This document shows, piece after piece, positions 25,919 through 35,044 of a stretch of DNA of 64,000 bases. The position numbers were made by a program, and so were the translations under genes. Below the pieces are notes generated by a model. That model was given only the letters and a program-made list of their open reading frames with translations, was not told where the DNA came from and did no database searches. The stretch lies in contig NZ_CP009110.1 of the NCBI RefSeq assembly GCF_000739085.1, positions 7,130,001 through 7,194,000 on the forward strand, written 5' to 3'. The stretch's first letter is position 1; each line of letters starts with the position of its first letter. Source of the stretch: Amycolatopsis methanolica 239. GTDB lineage: Bacteria > Actinomycetota > Actinomycetes > Mycobacteriales > Pseudonocardiaceae.

Positions 25919-26233
25919 ATGCGATCGCTACCCCACCCCGCACGCGAGTCGCTGACACTCGCGCCGGTCCTGCACGCGCTCGGCGACCCGGTGCGGCTGG
26001 AGCTGGTGCGGCGCGCCTCCGGCAGCCCGGGATCGACCTGCGCCGTGCTGGCCGACGGCCTGGACGTGCCGATGTCCACCCTGACCAACCACTGGCGGAT
26101 CCTGCGGGAGGCGGGGGTGATCACCATGACCGTGGACGGCAGGCACAGGCGGATCCAGGTCCGCCGCGACGACCTGGACGAACGCTTCCCCGGCCTGCTC
26201 GACCCGATCCTGCGCCTCGCGGCGGACGAGTAG
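25919..26233 (+). CDS. ArsR-family winged-helix regulator
   Basis: Small dimeric winged-helix repressor of 104 residues. The core matches ArsR/SmtB proteins: HALGDPVRLELVRRA at the first helices, the recognition region DVPMSTLTNHWRILREAGVI, and the wing TMTVDGRHRRIQVRRDDL. There is no CxC metal site, so it is probably not metal-sensing and may respond to an organic ligand. It lies divergent to a broken DHA2 pump with a perfect inverted repeat between them. Regulator and operator are intact while the pump is dead. The next gene, a HAD hydrolase, starts 15 bases downstream. Confidence 0.9.
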   Translation: MRSLPHPARESLTLAPVLHALGDPVRLELVRRASGSPGSTCAVLADGLDVPMSTLTNHWRILREAGVITMTVDGRHRRIQVRRDDLDERFPGLLDPILRLAADE

Positions 26234-26234
26234 G

Positions 26235-26240
26235 TACGGT
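26235..26240 (+). promoter_or_regulatory. -10-like hexamer TACGGT before the HAD hydrolase gene
   Basis: TACGGT lies 7 bases before the ATG at 26248, within the short gap after arsR. It may give the HAD gene its own leaderless start. Confidence 0.3.
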
Positions 26241-26247
26241 CACGAGC

Positions 26248-26889
26248 ATGGACGCGGTGGTTTTCGACCTCGACGGGGTGCTCGTGGACTCCGAGCAGAC
26301 CTGGGACGAGGTCCGCCGGGCGGTGGTCGCCGACCACGGCGGCAGCTGGACGGCCACGGCGACCAGGGCGATGCAGGGGATGAGCACCCCGGAATGGGCG
26401 CGCTACCTCGTCGAACACCTCGGCGCGCGGCTCACGCCGGACCGGATCGCCCAGGTCGTGATCGACCAGATGGCCCAGCGCTACGCGGGCGGGCCACCCG
26501 TGCTGCCCGGCGCTGCGGCGGCCGTGCGCGCGGTCGGCGAGCGGTACCCGGTGGCGATCGCCAGCTCGTCGCCGCCGGTGCTGATCCAAGCGTTCCTGGA
26601 GGCCACCGGCCTGACCGGGCTCGTGGCGGCGGCGCTGTCCAGCGAGCAGGTCGCCGCGGGCAAGCCGGCGCCGGACGTGTACCTCGAAGCCGCGCGCAGG
26701 CTGGGCAAGGACCCCGCGCGGTGCGCCGCGGTCGAGGACACCACCAACGGGCTCAAGGCGGCGCTGGCCGCGGGCATGACCGTCTACGCCGTGCCCAACC
26801 CGCACTTCCCGCCGGATCCGGCGGTGCTGGCGCAGGTCCACCGCGTGCTGGACACCGTCGCGGACCTGCCGGCCGCGCTCCGGGGATGA
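26248..26889 (+). CDS. HAD-superfamily hydrolase, beta-phosphoglucomutase/phosphatase-like
   Basis: Soluble phosphatase-type enzyme of 213 residues. Motif I is VVFDLDGVLVDSE (about 4-16) with the nucleophile Asp and the acid/base Asp two residues on; motif II Ser is in AIASSSPP (about 103-110); the motif III Lys lies in AAGKPAPDVYL (about 137-147); motif IV is CAAVEDTTNGLKAA. An alpha-helical cap lies between motifs I and II (class C1). This set matches the beta-phosphoglucomutase / sugar-phosphate phosphatase group. It ends 5 bases before a terminator shared with ino1. The substrate is not determinable. Confidence 0.88.
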   Translation: MDAVVFDLDGVLVDSEQTWDEVRRAVVADHGGSWTATATRAMQGMSTPEWARYLVEHLGARLTPDRIAQVVIDQMAQRYAGGPPVLPGAAAAVRAVGERYPVAIASSSPPVLIQAFLEATGLTGLVAAALSSEQVAAGKPAPDVYLEAARRLGKDPARCAAVEDTTNGLKAALAAGMTVYAVPNPHFPPDPAVLAQVHRVLDTVADLPAALRG

Positions 26890-26917
26890 AAAAAGGGCCC
26901 GGTCCAGGACCGGGCCC
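26889..26917 (-). terminator. Intrinsic terminator of ino1
   Basis: GGGCCCGGTCC (26895-26905) pairs with GGACCGGGCCC (26907-26917), and on the minus strand six T (complement of 26889-26894) follow. This is a classical rho-independent terminator for ino1, and the hairpin also lies just behind the HAD gene on the other strand. Confidence 0.85.
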
Positions 26918-26924
26918 TCGGCAC

Positions 26925-28016
26925 TCAGCGCTCGATGTCGCCGGTGATGAACTTCTCCACCGCGTCCCGCGCGGTCGAGTCGTCGTACTGCTCCGGCGGC
27001 GACTTCATGAAGTAGGACGAGGCGGACAGCAGCGGGCCGCCGACGCCGCGGTCGAGGGCGATCTTCGCGGCGCGCACCGCGTCGATGATGATGCCCGCCG
27101 AGTTCGGCGAGTCCCACACCTCGAGCTTGTACTCCAGGTTCAGCGGCACGTCACCGAAGGCGCGGCCCTCCAGGCGGACGTAGGCCCACTTGCGGTCTTC
27201 CAGCCACTGCACGTAGTCCGACGGGCCGACGTGGACGTTGGCCTTGCCGAGGTCGCGGTCGATCTGCGAGGTGACGGCCTGGGTCTTGGAGACCTTCTTG
27301 GACTCCAGCCGCTCCAGTTCCTTCATGTTCTTGAAGTCCATGTTGCCGCCCACGTTCAGCTGCATGGTGCGGTCGAGCTGGACCCCGCGGTCCTCGAACA
27401 GCTTCGCCAGCACGCGGTGCGTGATGGTGGCGCCGACCTGGGACTTGATGTCGTCACCGACGATCGGGACACCCGCGTCGGTGAACTTCTGCGCCCACTC
27501 CGGGTTCGAGGCGATGAACACCGGGATCGCGTTGACGAAGGCCACCCCGGCGTCGATGGCGCACTGGGCGTAGAACTTCTGGGCCTCCTCCGACCCGACC
27601 GGCAGGTACGAGACCAGCACGTCGGCCTGAGCCTCGCGCAGCGCGGCGACGACGTCGACCGGCTCCTCGTCGGACTCCTCGATGGTCTCCTGGTAGAAGC
27701 GGCCGAGACCGTCCATCGTGGGGCCGCGCAGGACCGGCACACCGAGCGGCGGCACGTCGGTGATCTTGATCGTGTTGTTCTCGCTGGCGAGGATCGCGGA
27801 CGACAGGTCCTGGCCGACCTTCTTGGCGTCGACGTCGAACGCGGCCACGAACTCCACGTCACCGACGTGGTACTGGCCGAACCGCACGTGCATCAGGCCG
27901 GGCACCCGCGAGGCCGGATCGGCGTCGCGGTAGTAGTGCACCCCCTGCACCAGCGACGCCGCACAGTTTCCGACGCCAACGATGGCCACCCGTACGCGGC
28001 CGCTGTTGTCGCCCAT
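26925..28016 (-). CDS. ino1: Inositol-3-phosphate synthase
   Basis: NAD-dependent enzyme, 363 residues, that cyclises glucose 6-phosphate to myo-inositol 3-phosphate, the first step to phosphatidylinositol, mannosylated lipids and mycothiol in actinobacteria. The N-terminal nucleotide loop is [15 protein letters not shown] (about 11-25). Core motifs seen are [24 protein letters not shown] (with active-site Lys) and [12 protein letters not shown]. The length matches the short actinobacterial form rather than the 500-residue eukaryotic form. AAGGAGA precedes the ATG at 28016. The PadR gene lies 49 bases upstream on the same strand, an arrangement conserved in mycobacteria, so PadR is the likely regulator. 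Confidence 0.97.
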   Translation of the reverse strand: MGDNSGRVRVAIVGVGNCAASLVQGVHYYRDADPASRVPGLMHVRFGQYHVGDVEFVAAFDVDAKKVGQDLSSAILASENNTIKITDVPPLGVPVLRGPTMDGLGRFYQETIEESDEEPVDVVAALREAQADVLVSYLPVGSEEAQKFYAQCAIDAGVAFVNAIPVFIASNPEWAQKFTDAGVPIVGDDIKSQVGATITHRVLAKLFEDRGVQLDRTMQLNVGGNMDFKNMKELERLESKKVSKTQAVTSQIDRDLGKANVHVGPSDYVQWLEDRKWAYVRLEGRAFGDVPLNLEYKLEVWDSPNSAGIIIDAVRAAKIALDRGVGGPLLSASSYFMKSPPEQYDDSTARDAVEKFITGDIER

Positions 28017-28065
28017 GCCGGTTTCTCCTTCGTTCAGTGATGTCTTGCCGATTTCGGATGCGGTC

Positions 28066-28629
28066 TCAGCTCTGAAGCCCGCGGTTCTGCTCGTCCTGCT
28101 CGTGCGCGATCAGTTCGTTCAGCCAGCGCACCTCGCGCTCGCTACTCTCCAGCCCCAGGCGGTGCAGCTCACGCGTGTACCGGTCGATCTTCTCCTCGGC
28201 CCGGGCGAGCGCCGCCCGGAGTCCTTCACGGCGTTCCTCGACCCGGCGGCGCCTGCCCTCCAGGATCCGCATCCTGACATCGGCCGGTGTCCGGGAGAAG
28301 AAGGCCAGGTGGACCCCGAACCCTTCGTCCTCCCAGGTCTGCGGCCCGGCGTCGACGAGCAGCTTCGCGAAGTGCTCCTTACCCTCCGCTGTGAGCTTGT
28401 ACACCGTCCGAGCCCGCCGGCCCCAGCCCTTGACGGGCTCTCCGGCTCCCCCGACGTCACTGTCGGCCTCTTCGATGAACCCCGCCCGCTGCAACCGGCG
28501 CAAGGTCGGGTACAGCGAGCCGTACGAGAAGGTGCGGAACATGCCGAGCGTGTCGTGCAGGCGTTTGCGCAGCACGTAGCCGTGCATCGGTGCCTCGTGC
28601 AGCAGCCCCAGGATGGCGAACTCCAGCAC
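28066..28629 (-). CDS. PadR-family transcriptional regulator
   Basis: Regulator of 187 residues with a PadR winged helix ([23 protein letters not shown] at the start, [20 protein letters not shown] as recognition helix and wing) and a Vir_C-type helical dimerisation tail (about 105-180). The GTG at 28629 is chosen because AAAGGGGGTG stands just before it and the hydrophobic start of the domain follows directly; a longer form would add 45 atypical residues. It is co-directional with ino1, and a perfect short palindrome lies 56 bases upstream, so autoregulation of a padR-ino1 operon is likely. Confidence 0.92.
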   Translation of the reverse strand: MLEFAILGLLHEAPMHGYVLRKRLHDTLGMFRTFSYGSLYPTLRRLQRAGFIEEADSDVGGAGEPVKGWGRRARTVYKLTAEGKEHFAKLLVDAGPQTWEDEGFGVHLAFFSRTPADVRMRILEGRRRRVEERREGLRAALARAEEKIDRYTRELHRLGLESSEREVRWLNELIAHEQDEQNRGLQS

Positions 28630-28684
28630 GGTGCACCCCCTTTCGAGGATTTCCACGACACTCCAGCAACCTAACGCCGAATTA

Positions 28685-28697
28685 TATCGGGCCGATA
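28685..28697. promoter_or_regulatory. PadR-type operator palindrome
   Basis: TATCGG (28685-28690) and CCGATA (28692-28697) flank one base. The site sits in an AT-rich patch (28681-28700) unusual for this genome, upstream of padR-ino1. Confidence 0.5.
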
Positions 28698-28850
28698 CAT
28701 CGAAGTGGTGTAGCCAACACCAATGATCACCCAATGCGGCCTGAACCGCAGCCGTGATGTTCACCAGAGCGTTATGGAAGGGTCGGCGTGTCGCGCACGC
28801 GGTCCAGACCGTTAGTCCGCACAGCTCATGGCGGACACACGGCGGCCACG

Positions 28851-28856
28851 TACTCT
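28851..28856 (+). promoter_or_regulatory. -10 hexamer TACTCT for the DUF5318 gene
   Basis: TACTCT lies exactly six bases before the GTG at 28863, predicting a leaderless message. Confidence 0.45.
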
Positions 28857-28862
28857 GTCACC

Positions 28863-29261
28863 GTGCAGAACCAGCGACAGGTGGTGGACTACGCCCTGCA
28901 GCGCCGCGCGCTGCTGGCCGGCGTCCGCTCCGGTCGTGTCGGCACGCGCGACGTCTGCGACGCCGATCCGTACCTGCTCAGAGCTGCCCGGTTCCACGGC
29001 GAACCGAGCGAGGCCCCCTGCCCGCTGTGCGGGAAGGACGGCCTGACGAACGTGTCCTGGGTGTTCGGGGAACAGCTCAAGCACGTCTCCGGCTCGGCCA
29101 GGACACCGACGGAACTGACCCGCCTGGCCAACCTGGTCGGGGAGTTCAACGTCCATGTGGTGGAGGTGTGCCGGACGTGCCGCTGGAACCACCTGGTGCG
29201 TTCGTACGTCTCGGGCAACGGAACCCCGCACGGCCCGTCCCGGAGGACGGCCGGGCAGTGA
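28863..29261 (+). CDS. DUF5318 family protein with zinc-ribbon-like Cys pairs
   Basis: Conserved actinobacterial protein of 132 residues, the positional counterpart of Rv0049 of M. tuberculosis, next to the gene for a class A penicillin-binding protein. It opens QRQVVDYALQRRALL, and has two Cys pairs, CPLCGKDG (about 58-65) and CRTCRW (about 102-107), that could form a zinc ribbon. No signal peptide or membrane segment is present. Function is unknown. It lies 73 bases upstream of the penicillin-binding protein gene on the same strand, so co-transcription is possible. Confidence 0.8.
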   Translation: MQNQRQVVDYALQRRALLAGVRSGRVGTRDVCDADPYLLRAARFHGEPSEAPCPLCGKDGLTNVSWVFGEQLKHVSGSARTPTELTRLANLVGEFNVHVVEVCRTCRWNHLVRSYVSGNGTPHGPSRRTAGQ

Positions 29262-29334
29262 GGGGACGTAGCGCAGCGCTGGCACTCGATCACAGAACGG
29301 CGCCCGGTGTACCGCCGGTCTGGGAGGCTCACTC

Positions 29335-32082
29335 GTGAACGACCACCGCAATCGCTCCTGGCCTGGTCAGGAGCCCGATGAACCCCGTCGTGCCCAGTGG
29401 CCGCGCGAGGGCGGCGGCCCGGCCTGGCCGAGCGGTGACGAACCACCGCGGCGTCCCGCGCCTCCCCAGCGCCCGCAGGCCCGTGGCCCGCAGGGGCCGC
29501 AGTGGCCCGGCGAGGGCGGTGGCCCCGGCTGGCCGGGCGGCCAGGACCCGGACGCCCCGCGTGGCGCACGCCGCGTCCCGCCCGCGGGCAACCGGATGCC
29601 TCCGCCGCCGCCGCGCCGCCCCGGCCCGCCGCCCCCGAACGGCGGACCGCAGAACGGTGGACCCCAGAACCCGGCCGACCGGCCGATGCGCGGCCGCTAC
29701 CGCCCGCCCGCGGGCCCGGCCGCCGCGGCCGCGGGCGCCGGTGCCGCCGCGGGTTCCGCCGGCCGCCGTCCCGGCATGGGCGACTCCGAGCCCGGCCTGC
29801 TCACCCACGCGGAGCTGCGCTCCGGCGGGTACCACGACGACTACGACGACTACGTCGACGAGCCCGTGACCGACTCCGATCCCGAGGACGACGCGCCCGA
29901 GGAGACCGGGAAGGGGAAGAAGGGCAAGGCGGCCCTGACGCCGAAGCAACGCAAGAAGCGGCGCTGGAAGATCATCCGGCGCAGCCTGTACGCCTTCTTC
30001 GGCGTGTTCGTGGTGCTGCCCGCGATCGCGTTCACGATCGCCTACTTCCTGGTCGACGTGCCGACGCCGGAGGAGGTCCTGGCCCAGCAGGACCAGGTGG
30101 TGACCTACTACTACAGCGACGGCTCGGTGATGGGCAAGGAGATCCCGGACAGCGGGAACCGCCAGATCCTCAAGCCGGGGCAGATCCCGGACACCGTCAA
30201 GCACGCCGTGTACGCCGCCGAGGACGCGACGTTCGAGACCAACAACGGGTTCGACGTGATGGGCATCCTCGGCGCAGTCTACAACAACCTGACCGGCGGC
30301 TCCGGCGGTGGTTCGACCATCTCCCAGCAGTACATCAAGAAGGCCACCGAGAACGAGGCGCCCACGCTCACCCGCAAGGCGACCGAGCTGGTCAAGTCGT
30401 TCAAGATGAACCAGACGCAGTCCAAAGAGGACATCATCACGGCCTACCTGAACATCGTCTACTTCGGACGTGGCGCGTACGGCATCGAGGCGGCCGCGCA
30501 CGCGTACTTCAACAAGACGTCGGCGGAGCTGACCCAGTCCGAGGCGGCGCTGCTGGCCGGCATGATCCAGGGCCCTGGCAAGTCGGAGAACGCCGAGTAC
30601 ACCACGTGGCGCTGGAACTACGTGATGGACCAGATGCTCAAGTACAAGTGGATCACGGAGGCCGACCGCCAGTCCGCCCAGTACCCGACGCCGTTGCCGA
30701 AGGACCAGACCAAGCCGCAGGCGATCACCGGGCCGAACGCGTTCGTCCAGGGCCAGGTGGAGGCCGAACTCGAAGCGGCGGGTTACTCCAAGGAGAAGAT
30801 CCAGGCCAACGGCTACAACGTCTACACGACGATCGACCCGAACGCGCAGCGGCTGGCCGAGAAGGCCGTCAACGACGTGATGCAGGGGCAGCCGGACGCC
30901 CTCAAGGAGGCGCTGGTCGCGGTCGATCCGAAGACCAGGGGCGTGATCGCCTACTACGGCGGGCCGAACAACAAGGCCGACCAGCGCGACTGGGCCAACA
31001 CCAAGCGCAACCCCGGGTCGTCGTTCAAGACGTTCGACCTCGTCGCGTTCCTGAAGATGGGCAAGGGGCTCGGCGAGACGTTCGACGGCAGCACCCACCG
31101 CCAGTTCGGCGTGCTGCCCAACGGGCAGCCGCGCTACATCAACAACGCCGGCGCGTCCAACAGCTGCTCGAAGGAGTGCACGGTCGCCGAGGCCACCATG
31201 CGCTCGACCAACACCGTGTTCTTCGACATGGTGGCCAACGTGACCGGGCCGCAGGCGGTGGCCGACGCGGCCCAGGAGGCCGGGGTCACCTCGCTGAAGG
31301 CCGTGGACAACAACATCTCGCTCGGTGGTGGTACGACCGAGGTCACGCCGCTGGACATGGCGTCCGGCTACGCGACGATCGCCGACAACGGCACCTACCT
31401 GGACCGGCACTTCGTGCAGAAGGTGACCACGCCGGGCGGCGACATCGTGTACCAGCCGTCGAGCAACCCGAAGCCGGCGTTCGCCGACGGTGACGCGAGC
31501 AAGAGCAAGCAGATCGCGGGCAACGTGACCAATGCGCTCAAGCCGGTCATCGAGTTCTCGAAGCTGAGCTGCCCGAGCGGCCACGAGTGCGCCGGCAAGA
31601 CCGGTACCCAGCAGTACGACGCCAGCGGCGCCAACGCCAGCGGCACCTCGAAGGACAACTCGCAGGTGTGGATGGTCGGGTACACGCCGTCGGTCTCCGC
31701 GGCCGCCTGGGTCGGCACCGGCAGCAACCAACCGCTGCACGACAAGAACGGCGACCCGATCTCGTCGACCGGGCTGCCCGCCAAGATCTGGCAGCAGTTC
31801 ATGAACGACTACCTCAAGGGCAAGCCCAGCGAGAAGTTCCCCACGGTGTCGCCGATCGGCAAGAACGCGACCGCCAGCGACGACGCCTCGTCCTCGACAA
31901 AACCGGCGACCAGCAGGCCGAGCACGACGAACTCCAGCACGCCGGAGTCGCCCCCGCCGTCGACACCGCCGAGCACCCCGGAGTCGACCGACACGACATC
32001 GAGCCGCCGGAACACGCCGACCTTCACGTTCCCCGGCGGCGGCAACGACTTCGGGCCGACGAACACCCGCGACAACGGCTGA
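29335..32082 (+). CDS. ponA: Class A penicillin-binding protein (bifunctional transglycosylase/transpeptidase)
   Basis: Peptidoglycan synthase of 915 residues. A long Pro/Arg/Gly-rich cytoplasmic N-terminus (about 1-200) precedes one TM helix (about 220-240). The GT51 domain has the catalytic Glu in AAEDATFE (about 295), GGSTISQQYIKK and TAYLNIVYFGRGAYG. The transpeptidase domain has SSFK (Ser near 562), STN (near 623) and KTGT (near 755). The tail from about 840 is Ser/Thr/Pro-rich. Position next to the DUF5318 gene and before a GT87 gene matches ponA1 (Rv0050). GGGAGG precedes the GTG by eight bases. It polymerises and cross-links cell wall at the outer face of the membrane. Confidence 0.95.
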   Translation: MNDHRNRSWPGQEPDEPRRAQWPREGGGPAWPSGDEPPRRPAPPQRPQARGPQGPQWPGEGGGPGWPGGQDPDAPRGARRVPPAGNRMPPPPPRRPGPPPPNGGPQNGGPQNPADRPMRGRYRPPAGPAAAAAGAGAAAGSAGRRPGMGDSEPGLLTHAELRSGGYHDDYDDYVDEPVTDSDPEDDAPEETGKGKKGKAALTPKQRKKRRWKIIRRSLYAFFGVFVVLPAIAFTIAYFLVDVPTPEEVLAQQDQVVTYYYSDGSVMGKEIPDSGNRQILKPGQIPDTVKHAVYAAEDATFETNNGFDVMGILGAVYNNLTGGSGGGSTISQQYIKKATENEAPTLTRKATELVKSFKMNQTQSKEDIITAYLNIVYFGRGAYGIEAAAHAYFNKTSAELTQSEAALLAGMIQGPGKSENAEYTTWRWNYVMDQMLKYKWITEADRQSAQYPTPLPKDQTKPQAITGPNAFVQGQVEAELEAAGYSKEKIQANGYNVYTTIDPNAQRLAEKAVNDVMQGQPDALKEALVAVDPKTRGVIAYYGGPNNKADQRDWANTKRNPGSSFKTFDLVAFLKMGKGLGETFDGSTHRQFGVLPNGQPRYINNAGASNSCSKECTVAEATMRSTNTVFFDMVANVTGPQAVADAAQEAGVTSLKAVDNNISLGGGTTEVTPLDMASGYATIADNGTYLDRHFVQKVTTPGGDIVYQPSSNPKPAFADGDASKSKQIAGNVTNALKPVIEFSKLSCPSGHECAGKTGTQQYDASGANASGTSKDNSQVWMVGYTPSVSAAAWVGTGSNQPLHDKNGDPISSTGLPAKIWQQFMNDYLKGKPSEKFPTVSPIGKNATASDDASSSTKPATSRPSTTNSSTPESPPPSTPPSTPESTDTTSSRRNTPTFTFPGGGNDFGPTNTRDNG

Positions 32083-32105
32083 TCCCCGGCTCACGCCGGA
32101 GGCCG

Positions 32106-32111
32106 TAACAT
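32106..32111 (+). promoter_or_regulatory. -10-like hexamer TAACAT before the glycosyltransferase gene
   Basis: TAACAT lies 7 bases before the GTG at 32119, in the 36-base gap after the penicillin-binding protein gene. Confidence 0.3.
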
Positions 32112-32118
32112 CGCGCGG

Positions 32119-33666
32119 GTGTCCAGCCCGACCGACGAGACCACCTCGGCCGAACCCGCGCCGGCGTCACTCGACGCCGGTCAGCGGGTCGCGCCGTCCC
32201 GGACCGATCCGCTGGTCGCGGCCGCGAGCAGACCGATCGGCGGTCCGCTCGGCGAGCACGCGGCCGTGGGGCGGCACTGGTTCTGGACGCCGCAGCGGGT
32301 CGGGCTGGCGCTGGCCACGCTGGCGCTGATGCTGTGCTGGTTCGGCAAGGCCAGCTGCATCCAGCAGTACGTCGACGCGAACGGGCAGACCCAGCTGGAC
32401 TGGCGGTCGGGCCGCCCGTACGTCGCGATGTGCTACAGCGACGTCGTGCCGCTGTTCAGCGCCGAGCGGCTGGACCAGCCCGGCACCTTCCCGTACCGGA
32501 CGAGCTGGGTCGACGACGCCGGCACGCCGAACGCGCACGTCCGCTACATGGAGTACCCGGTGCTGACCGGGCTGTTCCAGTGGGCCAACGCGAAGATCAC
32601 GCAGGTGTGGAAGGCGATCTCCGACACCGGCTGGCTGCCCGGCGCGCTGCCGGTGGCGATCTACTTCAACATCACCGCGTTCTGGCTCGCGCTGGCCTGG
32701 CTGGTCACGGTGTGGGCGGTGGGCCGCACCGCGAACCGCAGACCGTGGGACGCGTGCCTGGCGGCGATCTCACCGCTGGTGCTGGTGCACGCGTTCACCA
32801 ACTTCGACACGCTCGCCACCGCGTTCGCGGCCACCGGCCTGCTGGCCTGGGCGCGGCGCAAACCGGCGGTCGCCGGGCTGCTGATCGGGCTCGGCGCGGC
32901 CGCGAAAATGTACCCGTTGTTCCTGCTCGGACCGCTGCTCATCCTGTGCATCCGCGCCGGGAAGCTCCGCCCGTGGACCATCACCGCGGGCGCCGCGGGC
33001 GGCACGTGGCTGGCCGTGAACCTGCCGATCGCGCTCACGCTGAACGCGGGCTGGCAGGAGTTCTTCCGGCTCAACGCGCAACGCGGGATGGACCCGGACT
33101 CGATCTACAACGTGATCTCCTACTTCACCGGCTGGGCGGGCTTCGACGGCCCCCTCGCGGCCGGGCAGACACCGACCTGGCTGAACATCGTCAGCGGCAC
33201 GCTGTTCCTGGCCTGCTGCGCCGGGATCGCCTACGTCGGGCTGTCCGCGCCGGTGCGGCCGCGGCTGGCGCAGCTGTGCTTCCTGGTGGTGGCCGCGTTC
33301 CTGCTGACCAACAAGGTGTGGAGCCCGCAGTACTCGCTGTGGCTGGTGCCGTTCGCGGTGCTGGCGATCCCGCGGTGGCGGCTGCTGCTCGGGTGGATGC
33401 TGCTGGACGCGCTGGTGTGGGTGCCGCGGATGTTCTACTACCTCGGCACCGACCACAAGGGACTGCCGCCCGACTGGTTCCTCGGGTTCGTCGCGCTGCG
33501 GGACCTGGCCGTGGTCGGGCTGTGCGTGCTGGTGCTGCGGGAGATCTACCGCCCAGCCGAGGACCTGGTGCGCGTCGCCGGCGACGACGACCCGGCGGGC
33601 GGGGTGCTGGACCGGGCCCGCGACGTGGTGGTGCTCCCGCGGCGGCGGGCCCGGCACGCGGTCTGA
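32119..33666 (+). CDS. Polyprenol-phosphate-dependent glycosyltransferase, GT87/DUF2029-like (Rv0051 counterpart)
   Basis: Integral membrane protein of 515 residues with about ten to twelve TM helices. A large first periplasmic loop contains [17 protein letters not shown], whose acidic residue is characteristic of GT-C enzymes that take mannose from polyprenyl phosphate. Later landmarks are [35 protein letters not shown] and [15 protein letters not shown]. The gene follows the class A penicillin-binding protein gene, as Rv0051 follows ponA1. The acceptor is not known; a role in envelope glycan assembly is inferred from the family and the neighbour. A soluble C-terminal tail of about 50 residues is present. 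Confidence 0.85.
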   Translation: MSSPTDETTSAEPAPASLDAGQRVAPSRTDPLVAAASRPIGGPLGEHAAVGRHWFWTPQRVGLALATLALMLCWFGKASCIQQYVDANGQTQLDWRSGRPYVAMCYSDVVPLFSAERLDQPGTFPYRTSWVDDAGTPNAHVRYMEYPVLTGLFQWANAKITQVWKAISDTGWLPGALPVAIYFNITAFWLALAWLVTVWAVGRTANRRPWDACLAAISPLVLVHAFTNFDTLATAFAATGLLAWARRKPAVAGLLIGLGAAAKMYPLFLLGPLLILCIRAGKLRPWTITAGAAGGTWLAVNLPIALTLNAGWQEFFRLNAQRGMDPDSIYNVISYFTGWAGFDGPLAAGQTPTWLNIVSGTLFLACCAGIAYVGLSAPVRPRLAQLCFLVVAAFLLTNKVWSPQYSLWLVPFAVLAIPRWRLLLGWMLLDALVWVPRMFYYLGTDHKGLPPDWFLGFVALRDLAVVGLCVLVLREIYRPAEDLVRVAGDDDPAGGVLDRARDVVVLPRRRARHAV

Positions 33667-33670
33667 GTCG

Positions 33671-34120
33671 GCAGCCCCGCAGCACACCGGACAGCGCGGT
33701 CTTCTCGGCCTGGTCCACCGTGAGCCGGTAGGTCGCCTTTGCCTGCACGTACAGCGCGGCGTATTCACAGCGATGGCCCCGGGGCAGCCAGCGCGCCGGG
33801 TCCTGGCCGTTCCGCTGCTGGTAGCTGCCCTTGCTCACCGCGACGAGGAACCGCTCGTCGTTGCCGAACCGCTCCTTGTCGGCCTTCGACCAGGTGCGCA
33901 CGCCGGACCGGTTGGCCTCCGCGGTGCCCACCACGTGGTCGACCTCCATGCCCGATTCGACCTTGCCGGTCTGCCCGTCGTAGGGCGAGGTCCACTTGCC
34001 GGTGACCCGAAGGTGCCCGGCGCGGTGCTGGCGTTGCGCCATCGGCCTGCGGGTGCTGTTGGCGCTGACGCTTGGCCGGGGGCGCTGCTGCTGGTCGTCC
34101 CGGGCAAGGTGATTGCCCAT
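33671..34120 (-). pseudogene. Truncated HNH endonuclease family protein
   Basis: About 115 residues match the C-terminal half of secreted actinobacterial HNH nucleases (DUF1524/GmrSD C-terminal-like): TGKWTSPYDG, then MEVDHVVGTAEA with the HNH-type His, then RFGNDERFLVAVS and CEYAALYVQAKATYRL. The N-terminal half, which normally carries the signal peptide and a CDTR motif, is missing: the upstream codons are Arg/Gln-rich and give no signal peptide. The family C-terminus VLxGC is reached at 33671, but no stop follows and the frame runs on antisense into the glycosyltransferase gene. A broken gene is the best reading. Confidence 0.6.
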
Positions 34121-34174
34121 CCCGGCGGGGGCCAGCCCTGGCGCAACGACGAGCGGTCGTGATCACGGCAGGGG

Positions 34175-34948
34175 TCAGCCGAGCTTGTCCCGCAGGTAGG
34201 CGATGTCATCGGCCTGGCCCTCGGCCGGGGTCTCGACCACCACGGGCGCTCCCGCGGCCGCCGCGACGGCCACCAGCGCCTCCGGGTCGATCGTGCCGCC
34301 GCCGTGCACCACGTTCGCGTGGCGGTCCCGCCCGGACCCGAACTCGTCGCGCGAGTTGTTCAGGTGCACCAGGTCGATGCGGCCGGTGATCGACATGACC
34401 TTCTCGACCACGTCGCCCAGCTCCCAGCCCGCGGCAAACGCGTGGCAGGTGTCCAGGCAGAACCCGGCGCCGAACTCGGCCACCTCGTCCCACAGCCGCG
34501 CCAGCACGTCCATCTCGCGTGCCATCGCGCCGTCGCCGCCCGCGGTGTTCTCGATCAGGATCGGCACCGCGAAGCCGCCGTCGGCCGCCTGCCGTTCGAA
34601 CAGCTTGCGCCAGTTCGCCAGGCCCTCCGCGACGTCCTCGCCGCGGCCCACGTGACCGCCGTGCACGATCAGGCCCTTCGCGCCGATCTCCGCCGCGGCG
34701 GCCGCGTGCTGGGCGGCCAGCTTGCGCGACGGGATGCGGATCCGGTTGTTCAGCGAGGCCACGTTGACGATGTAGGGGGAGTGGATGAACACCTCCACCC
34801 CGGCCGCCTCGATGTGCGCCCGCGGCGGCTGGGCCACCGGCTTCTTCCAGCCCTGGGGGTCGGCCAGGAAGAACTGCACCACGTCGGCCGAGCGCTCCCC
34901 GGCCGCGGTCAGCGGGTCGTCGTCACGGACGTGCGCACCGATCTGCAT
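34175..34948 (-). CDS. nfo: Deoxyribonuclease IV (AP endonuclease family 2)
   Basis: Base-excision-repair endonuclease of 257 residues that cleaves 5' to abasic sites using three zinc ions in a TIM barrel. Metal ligands are visible in FIHSPYIVNVAS (His near 54), IVHGGHVG (His near 94-97), ILIENTAGG (Glu near 131), CLDTCHAFAAG (Asp/His near 165-168), DLVHLNNSRDEFGSGRDRHAN (His and Asp/His pair) and VVVETPAEG (Glu near 244). Length is slightly short of the 280 residues of E. coli Nfo but all motifs are present. TAGCGT lies exactly six bases before the ATG. Confidence 0.93.
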   Translation of the reverse strand: MQIGAHVRDDDPLTAAGERSADVVQFFLADPQGWKKPVAQPPRAHIEAAGVEVFIHSPYIVNVASLNNRIRIPSRKLAAQHAAAAAEIGAKGLIVHGGHVGRGEDVAEGLANWRKLFERQAADGGFAVPILIENTAGGDGAMAREMDVLARLWDEVAEFGAGFCLDTCHAFAAGWELGDVVEKVMSITGRIDLVHLNNSRDEFGSGRDRHANVVHGGGTIDPEALVAVAAAAGAPVVVETPAEGQADDIAYLRDKLG

Positions 34949-34954
34949 GTGGCC

Positions 34955-34960
34955 ACGCTA
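34955..34960 (-). promoter_or_regulatory. -10 hexamer TAGCGT for nfo
   Basis: On the minus strand TAGCGT is followed by six bases and the ATG at 34948, the leaderless spacing. Confidence 0.45.
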
Positions 34961-35044
34961 CCGGCGGAATCGGCTCGGTTCTCGCCAACCTCGGGAACGC
35001 TTTGAAGTACCGTGAGCGCGGTCCGTGACACCTGAGGGGGACTC

